This document shows, one piece after another, positions 52,388 to 61,175 of a stretch of DNA of 64,000 bases. Origin of the DNA: Methylococcus sp. EFPC2. Its GTDB lineage: Bacteria; Pseudomonadota; Gammaproteobacteria; Methylococcales; Methylococcaceae. Within the stretch, counting starts at the first letter, position 1; each line of letters opens with the position of its first letter. The DNA lies in the NCBI RefSeq assembly GCF_016925495.1, contig NZ_CP070491.1, forward strand, positions 4,104,001-4,168,000, written 5' to 3'. The notes under the pieces are model-generated. The model was not told the DNA's origin. It saw only the letters and a list, made by a program, of their open reading frames with translations, and searched no databases. Made by a program: the position numbers and the translations under genes.

Positions 52388-53383
52388 ATGATGAAATCCG
52401 CTTTTGCATTCAAAACGCTTTCCGCCGCCGCCCTCGCGCTGATGGCCGGCTCCGCCGCCGCTCACGTGGGATACGGCACCGCGCTGTACGACCAGGCTAC
52501 CGACACCTATGCGCCCGCCGGTTCGGCCGGATTCGATCCAACCGTCACCAGCAATGCCGGCTGGATCGCTGGCCAGGCCAATAATGGCGTCAACCGTACC
52601 GCTTTCGTCGATACCCTGGCCGACACGCACAACACCCGTGCCCGTTGGTTCAGCCTGACGCAGGAGTCCCTGGTCAGCTTCACCATCACCGGCACGGCCA
52701 ATGCCAATGGCGCGTCCATACTCAACCCCGGCTTCTCCCTTTACAGAGGCACGACGCCGATCTCTTCGTCCCATGATGGCGCCGGCGACCAAAACGACTT
52801 GTCCGCGGATGTGATTGCCGCGCAAAACGGAAATGCGGCCTTCCAGGCTTATCTCGCCGCTCGGGCGCCGTTTGCCGTATGGTCCCCGTTCTACGATGCC
52901 AATGACGAAATCGCCGCCGCCGGCGGCGGCGCGCCGGATGCGGGCGGGCCGAATTGGGGCGTGTTCAACGGCAGCGACGATTTCACGCTGGCCAACAATG
53001 CCGGTCAACTCAATACATGGGATTACATCTCTTCCGCCGGCGACGGTCATGGCGACGACGCCCTGGACAACCAGATTTCCTTTTCGGGCACCTTGGGACC
53101 GGGAGTCTACGCAATCTTCATCGGCGGCAGCAGCCTGAGCGAACTGGGCGCATTGTTCACCGAAGTGCAGCAAGGAACGCCCAACGGCAACTTCAGTAAT
53201 GCCGCCGAGGTTAACGGCACCAACTACGGCGCCGCTTATGCCGCGCTTCGCCAGGCTCGCAACGCTCACATCGACTTCGCCGTAGCGGCCGCCGCTCCTG
53301 TGCCGGTACCCGCCGCCGTCTGGCTGTTCGGCTCCGCCCTGGCCGGTATGGGTGTGATCAGCCGCCGCAAATCGGCTGCCTGA
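52388..53383 (+). CDS. PEP-CTERM protein with GEMM-like leader
   Basis: 331 residues with signal peptide (AFKTLSAAALALMAGSAAA), a large beta-rich ectodomain with repeated Asn/Asp/Gly stretches, and the tail VPVPAAVWLFGSALAGMGVI then SRRKS, nearly identical to the tail of the protein at 50973. Start at 52388 or 52391; AGGTGA precedes. Likely surface or matrix protein. Ends with an intrinsic terminator at 53466. Confidence 0.9.
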   Translation: MMKSAFAFKTLSAAALALMAGSAAAHVGYGTALYDQATDTYAPAGSAGFDPTVTSNAGWIAGQANNGVNRTAFVDTLADTHNTRARWFSLTQESLVSFTITGTANANGASILNPGFSLYRGTTPISSSHDGAGDQNDLSADVIAAQNGNAAFQAYLAARAPFAVWSPFYDANDEIAAAGGGAPDAGGPNWGVFNGSDDFTLANNAGQLNTWDYISSAGDGHGDDALDNQISFSGTLGPGVYAIFIGGSSLSELGALFTEVQQGTPNGNFSNAAEVNGTNYGAAYAALRQARNAHIDFAVAAAAPVPVPAAVWLFGSALAGMGVISRRKSAA

Positions 53384-53465
53384 GAGCAAGCTGACATCTG
53401 CATGATGCTAAGGAACGCTATGTCTTGAACATGGGGCGGCAGGGATAGCCTCACATGGACGTCCG

Positions 53466-53504
53466 AACCCCCAATACGCCCGAAACGGCTCTTGGGGGTT
53501 TTTT
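53466..53504 (+). terminator. Rho-independent terminator
   Basis: AACCCCCAA and TTGGGGGTT arms followed by TTTTTTG; ends the PEP-CTERM transcript. Confidence 0.85.
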
Positions 53505-53546
53505 GTTTCGCGACTATCCACCTTTCCTTCAGCCTCCGGTTTATCC

Positions 53547-55103
53547 ATGACTACGAATATTGCCCCCGATCCCCCGCCCGCACCGAGCGGTTCGGCGCTA
53601 CTGCGTTATCTCACCGTGATCATCGGCGGTGCGGCCGTGATGATTCTGGAATTGCTCGGTACCCGCATCATCGGCCCGTTTTACGGCGTGAGCCTTTATG
53701 TGTGGTCGTCGCTGATCGCGGTGACGCTGATTGCCCTGGCCTTGGGGTATTACGTGGGAGGCTATCTGGCCGACCGGGTTGGAATGATACGTTTGCCCCA
53801 CGTGATCCTGGCGGCGGCGGTAAGCACCTTGGTCATTCCATTCATCAGCGGCCCGGTACTCACCGCGACTGACAATCTGGGCATGCGGGCCGGTGGTTTT
53901 ACCGCCGCCTTGTTGCTGTTCACCCTCCCTTTGACCTGTTTGGCCATGGTGGGACCTTTCGTCATCAAGTCCTTCACCCGGGACCTGGCGGGGGTCGGCA
54001 CGGCGGTCGGGTCGGTTTACGCCATCAGCACCGTGGGCAGCGTGGTCGGTACCTTGGTGCTGGGTTTTTATCTGCTGCCGCAGTTCGGCACGCGGACGAT
54101 ATTGTTCACGCTGACGCTGGTGCTGCTGGCCTTGTCGGCATGGCTCGCGCTCGAAGACCGGCGCTTCAAGGCCCGCTACGTCTCGCTGCCGGCAGCCGCC
54201 GTCGCGATAGGGGTGGGTGTGCTGCTCGGCCGGGGCTTCGCCCATTCGGCCACCCGCTCTCATGAGTTCAAGGTTCTGCACGAAGAGGAAAGCGTCTATG
54301 GCTGGGTGCGGGTGGTGGACGACGAGAAACACGGCTACCGCCTGCTGTTATCCGACTCGTCCGTGCTGAGCGCCATGGAAATCGCGCGCGGCTACACCCT
54401 GCTCAGCTATCAGGTGGCCATGGGTGTGCTGCCGCGGTTTCACCGCGACATGAAAGACGCGTTGTTGATAGGTCTGGGCGGCGGGCACGTGGCGCGCGAG
54501 TTGAAAAATCAGGGCATAGCCACGGATACCATCGAAATCGACCCCGCCGTGGCCGACGCGGCTAAAGCCTATTTCAACTTCCGTCCGACCGGCCAGTTCG
54601 TGGTCGGCGACGCGCGTTATGAAGTGAAGCGTCTCGGCAAGGCCTACGATTTGATCATCCACGATTGCTTCACCGGAGGTTCGGAGCCGACGCACTTGCT
54701 GACCGTGGAAATGCTGGCCCAACTGCGCTCCATGCTGAATCGGGGGGGCATCCTGGCGCTCAATTACGTCGGGTTTACCGAAGGCGAGGGTTCGGAAGCG
54801 GTGGCTTCGGTACACAAGACGCTCAAAACCCTGTTTCCGCACATCCGTGTGTTCGTTACCGAAAAAAGCGAATTCACCGACTTCATATTCCTGGCATCCG
54901 CTCAACCGCTCGAGGCCGATGACACGATCGCCGACCGCCGGCTGCAATGGCTGCTGGAGCGGGAACGCAAGCAGCTACCGGAGAAGGGCGGAATCGTCGT
55001 CACGGATGATTTCAATCCCCTGGAACACATGCAGACCCGCAAGGCCGAGGCCTATCGCAAGATATTCATGGAGCGCATCGCTTACGATTTGCTGATACGC
55101 TGA
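53547..55103 (+). CDS. Membrane-anchored spermidine-synthase-like protein
   Basis: 518 residues. The N-terminal half has ~6-7 transmembrane helices (starting LTVIIGGAAVMILELLGTRI); the C-terminal half is a spermidine synthase-like Rossmann domain with LLIGLGGGHVARELK, DTIEIDPAVADAA and DLIIHDCF. Such fusions are widespread; whether they transfer aminopropyl groups is not established. Confidence 0.88.
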   Translation: MTTNIAPDPPPAPSGSALLRYLTVIIGGAAVMILELLGTRIIGPFYGVSLYVWSSLIAVTLIALALGYYVGGYLADRVGMIRLPHVILAAAVSTLVIPFISGPVLTATDNLGMRAGGFTAALLLFTLPLTCLAMVGPFVIKSFTRDLAGVGTAVGSVYAISTVGSVVGTLVLGFYLLPQFGTRTILFTLTLVLLALSAWLALEDRRFKARYVSLPAAAVAIGVGVLLGRGFAHSATRSHEFKVLHEEESVYGWVRVVDDEKHGYRLLLSDSSVLSAMEIARGYTLLSYQVAMGVLPRFHRDMKDALLIGLGGGHVARELKNQGIATDTIEIDPAVADAAKAYFNFRPTGQFVVGDARYEVKRLGKAYDLIIHDCFTGGSEPTHLLTVEMLAQLRSMLNRGGILALNYVGFTEGEGSEAVASVHKTLKTLFPHIRVFVTEKSEFTDFIFLASAQPLEADDTIADRRLQWLLERERKQLPEKGGIVVTDDFNPLEHMQTRKAEAYRKIFMERIAYDLLIR

Positions 55104-55156
55104 TCGCTCTTAATCGAGTTGCGTGAAATCCCCCACCCGAACGAGCGCGAGTTAAA

Positions 55157-55525
55157 ATGAGCGAAAAACCCCTGCCCGTACTCTACGGCATCAAGAACTG
55201 CGACACCGTCCGCAAGGCACGATCCTGGCTGGATCAGCAAGGCATCGTCTACCGTTTTCACGACTTCCGCGCCGACGGGCTGGAGCCGGCCTTGCTGGAT
55301 CGCTTCGAGCAAGCCTTGGGTTGGGATACGCTGCTGAACCGGCGCGGTACGACCTGGCGCGGACTGGATGCAACATTGCGCGACGGCATCACCGACCGGG
55401 AAAGCGCCATCGCCTTGATGCTGTCCAAGCCGACGGTGATCAAGCGCCCCGTCCTGGCAGCGGGCGAAAATTACCTGGCCGGTTTCAGCCCTGACGATTA
55501 TTCACGAACACTGAACGAAAAATGA
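55157..55525 (+). CDS. ArsC/Spx-like protein YffB
   Basis: 122 residues of the ArsC family, YffB branch: LYGIKNCDTVRKARSWLD (single Cys), FHDFRADG, LLNRRGTTWR, KPTVIKRPVL. The role in E. coli is unknown, possibly a glutathione-dependent thiol reductase. The stop overlaps the dapE ATG (ATGA), the conserved yffB-dapE order. Confidence 0.92.
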   Translation: MSEKPLPVLYGIKNCDTVRKARSWLDQQGIVYRFHDFRADGLEPALLDRFEQALGWDTLLNRRGTTWRGLDATLRDGITDRESAIALMLSKPTVIKRPVLAAGENYLAGFSPDDYSRTLNEK

Positions 55526-56649
55526 GCGACACGCTGCAACTCACCGAAGCCCTCATCCGCTGCCCTTCCGTCACTCCGGACGATGCCGGCTGCATGGACC
55601 TGGTCGCCGCAAGGCTGGCGCCGCTGGGCTTCGAGCCCGAATGGCTGAATTTCGGTGAGACCCGCAACCTCTGGCTGCGGCGCGGGGTATCGGCTCCGCT
55701 GTTCGTGTTCCTGGGCCACACCGACGTGGTGCCGCCGGGGCCGCTGGAGTCGTGGACGTCGCCGCCGTTCGAGCCGGTGATCCGCGACGGTAAACTATAC
55801 GGGCGCGGTGCGGCCGACATGAAAAGTGGGGTGGCGGCCATGGTGACGGCGCTGGAATCCTTCGTCGCGGCCCATCCCGACCATCGCGGCTCCATCGCGC
55901 TCATGTTGACCAGCGACGAGGAAGGCGATGCCAAGGACGGTGTGGTGAAAGTGGTCGAAACCCTCAAGGCGCGCGGCTACCAGATCGATTGGTGCCTGAT
56001 AGGCGAGCCGTCCAGCTTCGATAACCTGGGCGACGTGATCCGCGTCGGCCGGCGCGGATCGCTCAATGGCAAGCTCAGGGTCTTCGGTGTCCAGGGGCAT
56101 GTGGCCTATCCGGAGAAGGTGGAAAATCCCATCCACCGTTTCGCCCCGGCTCTGGCCGAGTTGACGGCCGAGGTGTGGGATCAGGGCAACGAATTTTTCC
56201 CGCCGACCAGTTTCCAGGTCTCCAACCTCAATTCCGGAACGGGGGCCGAGAACGTGGTGCCGGGGAGGCTGGACGCCTTGTTCAATTTCCGCTTTTCCAC
56301 CGCGTTGACAGAAGACGAGATCAAGCGCCGCGTCCACGCCATCCTGGACAAGCACGGCTTGCGCTACGAATTGAGCTGGCGTTTGTCCGGCGCGCCTTTT
56401 CTGACGACCGGGACCGAACTGGTGGAGGCCGTGCAGCAGGCTTTGGAAAGCGTGGTCGGGCGGAGGGCGCGGCCGGACACCGGCGGCGGCACCTCGGACG
56501 GTCGCTTCATCGCCCCGACCGGCGCCCAGGTGGTGGAACTGGGGCCGCTCAACGGCAGCATACACAAGGTGGACGAGCACACGCCGGTGGCCGACGTGGA
56601 TAGCTTGTCGCGGATTTACGAGCGGGTGCTGGTGAATCTGCTGGCATGA
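55522..56649 (+). CDS. dapE: Succinyl-diaminopimelate desuccinylase
   Basis: 375 residues, di-zinc M20 peptidase-family enzyme of the lysine/DAP pathway. Metal ligands visible in FLGHTDVVPPG, GRGAADMKSG, LTSDEEGDA and GEPSS, with DTGGGTSDGRF near the end. Full length. A REP pair sits just after its stop. Confidence 0.97.
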   Translation: MSDTLQLTEALIRCPSVTPDDAGCMDLVAARLAPLGFEPEWLNFGETRNLWLRRGVSAPLFVFLGHTDVVPPGPLESWTSPPFEPVIRDGKLYGRGAADMKSGVAAMVTALESFVAAHPDHRGSIALMLTSDEEGDAKDGVVKVVETLKARGYQIDWCLIGEPSSFDNLGDVIRVGRRGSLNGKLRVFGVQGHVAYPEKVENPIHRFAPALAELTAEVWDQGNEFFPPTSFQVSNLNSGTGAENVVPGRLDALFNFRFSTALTEDEIKRRVHAILDKHGLRYELSWRLSGAPFLTTGTELVEAVQQALESVVGRRARPDTGGGTSDGRFIAPTGAQVVELGPLNGSIHKVDEHTPVADVDSLSRIYERVLVNLLA

Positions 56650-56652
56650 CAC

Positions 56653-56728
56653 AGCGTAGGATGGGCAAAACCGCAGGTGTGCCCATCGAGCATTGTGATG
56701 GGCACGCTGCGCTTTGCCCATCCTACAA
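56653..56728. repeat. REP element (RAYT family)
   Basis: GTAGGATGGGCAAAACCGCA and GGTGTGCCCATC, then GATGGGCACGCTGCGCTTTG and CCCATCCTAC. Same family as the pair that flanks the RAYT gene; here without a transposase. Lies between dapE and the following thioredoxin gene. Confidence 0.88.
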
Positions 56729-56776
56729 GCTTACGCGATTTAGGGGTTTAGCCCGGTATCGATCCAAGTCCTCGAT

Positions 56777-57262
56777 ATGAATTTCATCCGCCGCCACTGG
56801 TTCTGGCCCGTTTTGCTGGCCGCTTTTCTGGCCGCCCAGCTTTGGGCCAACCGGGAACTGGTGACCGGCGAGGCGCCGGCCATCCATGCCGCCGATCTGC
56901 AGGGCCGGCCTTTCGACCTGGCCCAATTGCGCGGCCGGCCGGCGCTGGTTTATTTCTGGGGCAGTTGGTGTTCGATCTGCCGGGCCATGCAGTCCACCAT
57001 ACAAGCGGTCGCGTCCGACTTTCCCGTCATCACGGTCGCGTTGAGATCGGGTGGCGCCGACGCCGTGACGCGTTACCAAAACGAGCAGGACTTTCATCCG
57101 CCCACCGTGCTGGACGAGGGCGGGAAAATCTCCGAAGCGTATGGTTTGCGGGGCGTACCGGCCGCCTTGATTCTGGGGCCGGACGGCGTCATCCGCTATG
57201 CGGCCATGGGGTACACCAGCGAAATCGGCCTGCGTTTCCGGCTCTGGCTGGCAGGCTTGTGA
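56777..57262 (+). CDS. Membrane-anchored thioredoxin-like protein (ScsD/TlpA type)
   Basis: 161 residues. N-terminal anchor (FWPVLLAAFLAAQLWA), then a thioredoxin fold with active site YFWGSWCSICRAM and GLRGVPAALILGPDG. A CSIC active site is typical of the ScsD-like thiol-disulfide proteins. The stop overlaps the next start (TGATG). Confidence 0.88.
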   Translation: MNFIRRHWFWPVLLAAFLAAQLWANRELVTGEAPAIHAADLQGRPFDLAQLRGRPALVYFWGSWCSICRAMQSTIQAVASDFPVITVALRSGGADAVTRYQNEQDFHPPTVLDEGGKISEAYGLRGVPAALILGPDGVIRYAAMGYTSEIGLRFRLWLAGL

Positions 57263-58335
57263 TGAACGCATCCATGGCCGTCATCGAGATTGCCGAGCCC
57301 GGTGGCCCGGAGGTACTCAGGCTCGCGAGCCGTCCAATTCCGCAGCCTGGTCCCGGCGTAGTGCTGATCCGCGTGGCCGCCGCCGGCGTCAACCGGCCCG
57401 ACGTGATGCAGCGCAAGGGCTTGTACCCGCCGCCGCCCGGCGCGTCCGACATCCCCGGCCTGGAAGTCGCCGGCGAGATCGTGGCAGTGGATGCCCCCGA
57501 AGCAAAAGCCAGAAACCCTCTCCCCCTGGGTGAGGGCAGGGTGAGGGCGAAGCCTGCGGATAGGGCGACAGCGTCTCCGCAGGTTTTGAGCTTGCCGGAC
57601 ATCGGTTCGAAAGTCTGCGCCCTGGTCACCGGCGGCGGTTATGCCGAATACTGTCTGGCTTCGGCCGAGCTGTGCCTGCCCTGGCCGGCCGGCTTCGACG
57701 CCGTACAGGCCGCCAGCCTGCCGGAGACTTATTTCACCGTTTGGAGCAACCTGGTCGATCGCGCCCGCCTCCACGCCGGCGAAAGCCTGCTGGTGCACGG
57801 CGGTTCCAGCGGCATCGGTGTCGCCGCCATCCAACTGGCCCGCGCCTTGGGCGCCGTGGTCTACGCGACCTCCGGTAGCGCGGAAAAATGCCGGGTCTGT
57901 GAAGAACTCGGCGCCGTCGCCATCAACTACCGCGAGCGCGATTTCGTCGCCGAGATCGAGGCCCGCACTGAGGGGCGAGGCGTCGACGTGATCCTGGACA
58001 TGGTCGGCGGGGATTATCTCCAGCGCAATTTGTCCTGCCTCGCGTCCGAAGGGCGGCTGGTGCAGATCGCCGTGCAGAACGGGCCCAAGGCTTCGATCAA
58101 TCTCTTGCCCATACTGCTCAAACGCCTCACCCTCACCGGTTCGACCTTGAGGGCTCGTCCGGTCGAACAGAAAGCGTCCATCGCCGCAGCCTTGCTCGAG
58201 CGTGTATGGCCCTTGCTGGGAGCCGGCCGTATCAAGCCCGTCATCCACGCCAGATTTCCGTTGGCACTAGCCGCCGAGGCGCACCGTTTGATGGAAAGCG
58301 GTGTCCACATCGGCAAAATCGTCTTGACTGTTTAA
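57262..58335 (+). CDS. NAD(P)H:quinone oxidoreductase (PIG3/Qor family) with repeat-derived insert
   Basis: 357 residues of the zinc-independent MDR family. Features: AAGVNRPDVMQRKGLYPPPP, the nucleotide-binding VHGGSSGIGVAAIQLARALG and VDVILDMVGGDYLQRNL. Relative to the family (~325 residues) there is an extra segment at ~81-112 (KARNPLPLGEGRVRAKPADR), which is the translation of a CCCTCTCCC-family repeat. The reading frame is kept. Confidence 0.92.
   Translation: MNASMAVIEIAEPGGPEVLRLASRPIPQPGPGVVLIRVAAAGVNRPDVMQRKGLYPPPPGASDIPGLEVAGEIVAVDAPEAKARNPLPLGEGRVRAKPADRATASPQVLSLPDIGSKVCALVTGGGYAEYCLASAELCLPWPAGFDAVQAASLPETYFTVWSNLVDRARLHAGESLLVHGGSSGIGVAAIQLARALGAVVYATSGSAEKCRVCEELGAVAINYRERDFVAEIEARTEGRGVDVILDMVGGDYLQRNLSCLASEGRLVQIAVQNGPKASINLLPILLKRLTLTGSTLRARPVEQKASIAAALLERVWPLLGAGRIKPVIHARFPLALAAEAHRLMESGVHIGKIVLTV
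57516..57549. repeat. Palindromic repeat inside quinone oxidoreductase (CCCTCTCCC family)
   Basis: CCCTCTCCCCCTGGGTGAGG then GCAGGGTGAGGGCG; same family as the copies in dsbD at 3078 and 3163, translated in frame as NPLPLGEGRVRA. Confidence 0.8.
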
Positions 58336-58339
58336 AGTT

Positions 58340-59101
58340 ATGAAATCGCTGATTTTTTCTTTCCTGCTGCTCGTGTTTTCAGTCCAAGCGCTGGCCGATC
58401 TCGAAGCCGGCGTCGACGCCGTCGCTCGGCGCGACTACGCCACTGCCTTGAAGGAATTCAAGCTGCTCGCCCAGGAGGGCGACGTCGCGGCCCAGGTCAA
58501 TCTCGGCAACCTGATCATGAAGGGCCTAGGGGTCAAGCAGAACTACGTGGAGGCCGAGCGCTGGTACCGCAACGCCGCCGAGCAGAACGAGCGCATGGCG
58601 CAGAGCAAGCTGGGCATCCTTTATTACCATGGTCTGGGGGTGTTGAAGGATACCGCCGAGGCCGCGCGCTGGTTCGAGAAGGCCGCCCGTCAGGGCGAGC
58701 CTTCGGCGCAGGCCATTCTGGCCACGATGTATGCCCAGGGCGAAGGTGTCAAACCGGACCTCGCCCAGGCTTATTACTGGTACACGCTGGCCATGGAGCA
58801 GGGTAGCGAGGAGGCCCGCCGCGGCCGCGACAGCCTGGCCGAGGAAATGACGCCGGGCCAGACGGACGAGGCCCTCAAGCGCCTGGCCGAGACGCGCCGC
58901 GATCTGGAGCGGAAAGAAGACGCACAAGTGGACGGGACGGCCGCCGCAGCGAGCCAGCCGGCTGCTTCGCTGGCAGAGGAGAAGACGGCTCAACCGGAGT
59001 CTGCCACCCCTTTGCGCTCGGCCCACAAGCATAAGGCGGCGAAGTCCGGCAAGAAGAAACATAAGCCTGCCGCTCGCAAGAGGCGCCGTAAACATCATTG
59101 A
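58340..59101 (+). CDS. Sel1-repeat periplasmic protein with Lys-rich tail
   Basis: 253 residues: signal peptide (FSFLLLVFSVQALA), then about four Sel1/TPR-like repeats (ALKEFKLLAQEGDVAAQVNL, WYRNAAEQNERMAQSKLG, WFEKAARQGEPSAQAIL, WYTLAMEQGSEEA), a helical linker and a highly basic end (SGKKKHKPAARKRRRKHH). Scaffold for protein interaction; the basic tail could bind nucleic acid or polyanions at the cell envelope. Starts four bases after the quinone oxidoreductase. Confidence 0.85.
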   Translation: MKSLIFSFLLLVFSVQALADLEAGVDAVARRDYATALKEFKLLAQEGDVAAQVNLGNLIMKGLGVKQNYVEAERWYRNAAEQNERMAQSKLGILYYHGLGVLKDTAEAARWFEKAARQGEPSAQAILATMYAQGEGVKPDLAQAYYWYTLAMEQGSEEARRGRDSLAEEMTPGQTDEALKRLAETRRDLERKEDAQVDGTAAAASQPAASLAEEKTAQPESATPLRSAHKHKAAKSGKKKHKPAARKRRRKHH

Positions 59102-59193
59102 ATCGCCGAGGTGGCCGGGATGGGTGTGGTCCGCGTTGAGCAAGGGATGGAATGCGCATAATATTTGCGCATTCAAAATGAATAATTCGTCCT

Positions 59194-59430
59194 ATGGCCG
59201 CTCACCCGACTACCAAAAAATCCGCCAATCTTTCGGTCCGTTCCGATTTGCTGGCCGAAGCCAAGGCTCTGAATATCAATCTGTCCCAAGCGTTCGAAAC
59301 CCATCTGAGCGAGCTGGTCAAAATCAAAAAACGCGAACGTTGGCTGGAAGAAAACCGTGAGGCCATAGAAGCTTACAATCGCAGGGTTGAGGAAGATGGC
59401 GTATTCAGCGACGCCTGGCGCTCGTTCTGA
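59194..59430 (+). CDS. ccdA: CcdA-type antitoxin
   Basis: 78 residues. N-terminal ribbon-helix-helix (KKSANLSVRSDLLAEAKALN, INLSQAFETHLSELVK) for DNA binding and autoregulation, and a C-terminal helix ending RVEEDGVFSDAWRSF, the CcdB-neutralising end. The stop overlaps the ccdB ATG. Confidence 0.93.
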   Translation: MAAHPTTKKSANLSVRSDLLAEAKALNINLSQAFETHLSELVKIKKRERWLEENREAIEAYNRRVEEDGVFSDAWRSF

Positions 59431-59747
59431 TGGCGCAGTTCGACGTTTATCCCAATCCTCATGCCGGGCAAAAACACATTATTCCCTTCCTGCTGGACGT
59501 GCAGAGCGATTTGCTCGGCGCGCTGAACACGACGGTCGTGGTTCCTTTTTACGACCCGGCGGCTGTAAGTATTTCGCCGATACGCGGCCTGATGCCGGTG
59601 TTCGAAGTCCAAGGGCAATCCTACGTGATGGTTTCTACCGAACTGGCGGGCGTGCCACGTAAGCGTTTGCCGCCTGGCGTCGCCAATCTCGGTGTTCACC
59701 GGTCCATCATCATGGCCGCTCTGGATATCATCCTGACCGGTTTCTGA
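59430..59747 (+). CDS. ccdB: CcdB-type DNA gyrase toxin
   Basis: 105 residues, full length for CcdB, which poisons DNA gyrase. MAQFDVYPNP start, LLDVQSDLLG, RLMPVFEV-like strand, and the C-terminal gyrase-binding RSIIMAALDIILTGF (Trp99/Gly100/Ile101-type end replaced by LTGF). Couples with the antitoxin upstream. Chromosomal copy. Confidence 0.93.
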   Translation: MAQFDVYPNPHAGQKHIIPFLLDVQSDLLGALNTTVVVPFYDPAAVSISPIRGLMPVFEVQGQSYVMVSTELAGVPRKRLPPGVANLGVHRSIIMAALDIILTGF

Positions 59748-59796
59748 GCGTTGATTCATCTCCGCCTTTTCGCCTTCCCGTCCCCCGGCTAACCCA

Positions 59797-61149
59797 ATGA
59801 CCGACCGTTTCTCACTCTTCCCCCCCGACTTCGTCTGGGGCGCCGCCACCTCCGCCTATCAGATCGAGGGCTCGCCCCTGGCCGACGGGGCAGGGCCCAG
59901 CAACTGGCACCTCTTCTGCCGACAGCCCGGCGCGATCGATAATGGCGACACGGGCGACGTGGCTTGCGATCATTACCGGCGCTATGCCGACGACGTGCGT
60001 TTGATGAAGCGGCTGGGCCTGCAGGCTTACCGCTTCAGCGTGTCCTGGAGCCGGATTTTTCCGGAAGGGCGCGGCAAGCTGAATCCCAAGGGCCTGGCTT
60101 TCTACCAGCGGCTGGTCGAAGCCTTGAACGAGGCGGGGATAGAGCCCTATTTGACGCTCTACCACTGGGACTTGCCGGCGGCGCTGGACGATTTGGGCGG
60201 CTGGGTGAACCGCGATTGCGCGGCCTGGTTTGCCGACTATGCGCATGTGTTGATGCGCGAACTGGGCGGCGAGGTTAAGCACTGGATCACGCTCAACGAA
60301 CCCTGGGTGGCGGTGGACGGCGGCTACGTCCACGGCGTCCACGCGCCGGGCCATGCGTCCCTGGCCGAAGCGCCTCACGCGGCGCACAACCTGTTGCGCG
60401 GGCATGCCCTGGCGGTGCAGGCCTTCCGCGCCGACGGCGAGGGGCAGATCGGCCTGGTGGTCAATCTGGAGCCGAAATATACGGCGTCCGACAAGGCCGA
60501 AGACAAGGCGGCGGCGGCGCGGGCCCACGCCTACATGAACCGCCAGTTTCTCGATCCGGTGTTGCTGGGCAGCTATCCCGAAGAACTGGCGGAAATCTAC
60601 GGCTCCCACTGGCCGCGTTTCGATGAGGCCGACATGAAGCTGCTGCGCGAGCCTTTCGATTTCCTCGGCATCAACTACTACACCCGCTCGGTCAACCGGG
60701 CCGATCCCCAGGCCTTGCCGGTCGGCGCCAGCCCGGTGCGCCAACCGGGAGCAACCTATACCGAGATGGACTGGGAGGTTTTCCCCTCCGGGCTCCAGGA
60801 AACGCTGGAATGGGTCAAGCGGCGCTACGGCGACATCCCGCTCTACGTGACCGAAAACGGCGCGGCGATGGCTGACCCCCCGCCGGAAGACGGACGCTTG
60901 CAGGATGACGACCGGATTGATTATTTCCGCACTCACCTGCTCGCGGCACGCGCCGCGATGGAGGAGGGCGTCGATCTGCGCGGTTACTTCGCCTGGTCGC
61001 TGCTGGACAATTTCGAATGGAGCTGCGGCTATGCCAAACGATTCGGTCTGGTGCACGTGGACCGCGCCACCCAGGTCCGCACGCCCAAGGCCAGCGCGCA
61101 TTTTTATTCCGAGGTCATCGCAACCCGGGGCGCCGTGTTAAGGTCCTAG
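59797..61149 (+). CDS. Family 1 glycoside hydrolase, beta-glucosidase
   Basis: 450 residues of GH1. The acid/base Glu is in WITLNEPWV and the nucleophile Glu in LYVTENGAAM; opens with FVWGAATSAYQIEG, the GH1 N-terminal signature. No signal peptide, so a cytoplasmic beta-glucosidase/galactosidase. Ends with SLLDNFEWSCGYAKRFGL. Unusual among anabolic genes, with no sugar transporter beside it. Confidence 0.95.
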   Translation: MTDRFSLFPPDFVWGAATSAYQIEGSPLADGAGPSNWHLFCRQPGAIDNGDTGDVACDHYRRYADDVRLMKRLGLQAYRFSVSWSRIFPEGRGKLNPKGLAFYQRLVEALNEAGIEPYLTLYHWDLPAALDDLGGWVNRDCAAWFADYAHVLMRELGGEVKHWITLNEPWVAVDGGYVHGVHAPGHASLAEAPHAAHNLLRGHALAVQAFRADGEGQIGLVVNLEPKYTASDKAEDKAAAARAHAYMNRQFLDPVLLGSYPEELAEIYGSHWPRFDEADMKLLREPFDFLGINYYTRSVNRADPQALPVGASPVRQPGATYTEMDWEVFPSGLQETLEWVKRRYGDIPLYVTENGAAMADPPPEDGRLQDDDRIDYFRTHLLAARAAMEEGVDLRGYFAWSLLDNFEWSCGYAKRFGLVHVDRATQVRTPKASAHFYSEVIATRGAVLRS

Positions 61150-61175
61150 ACCAGAATTCACCAGGAGGGCTTGCC

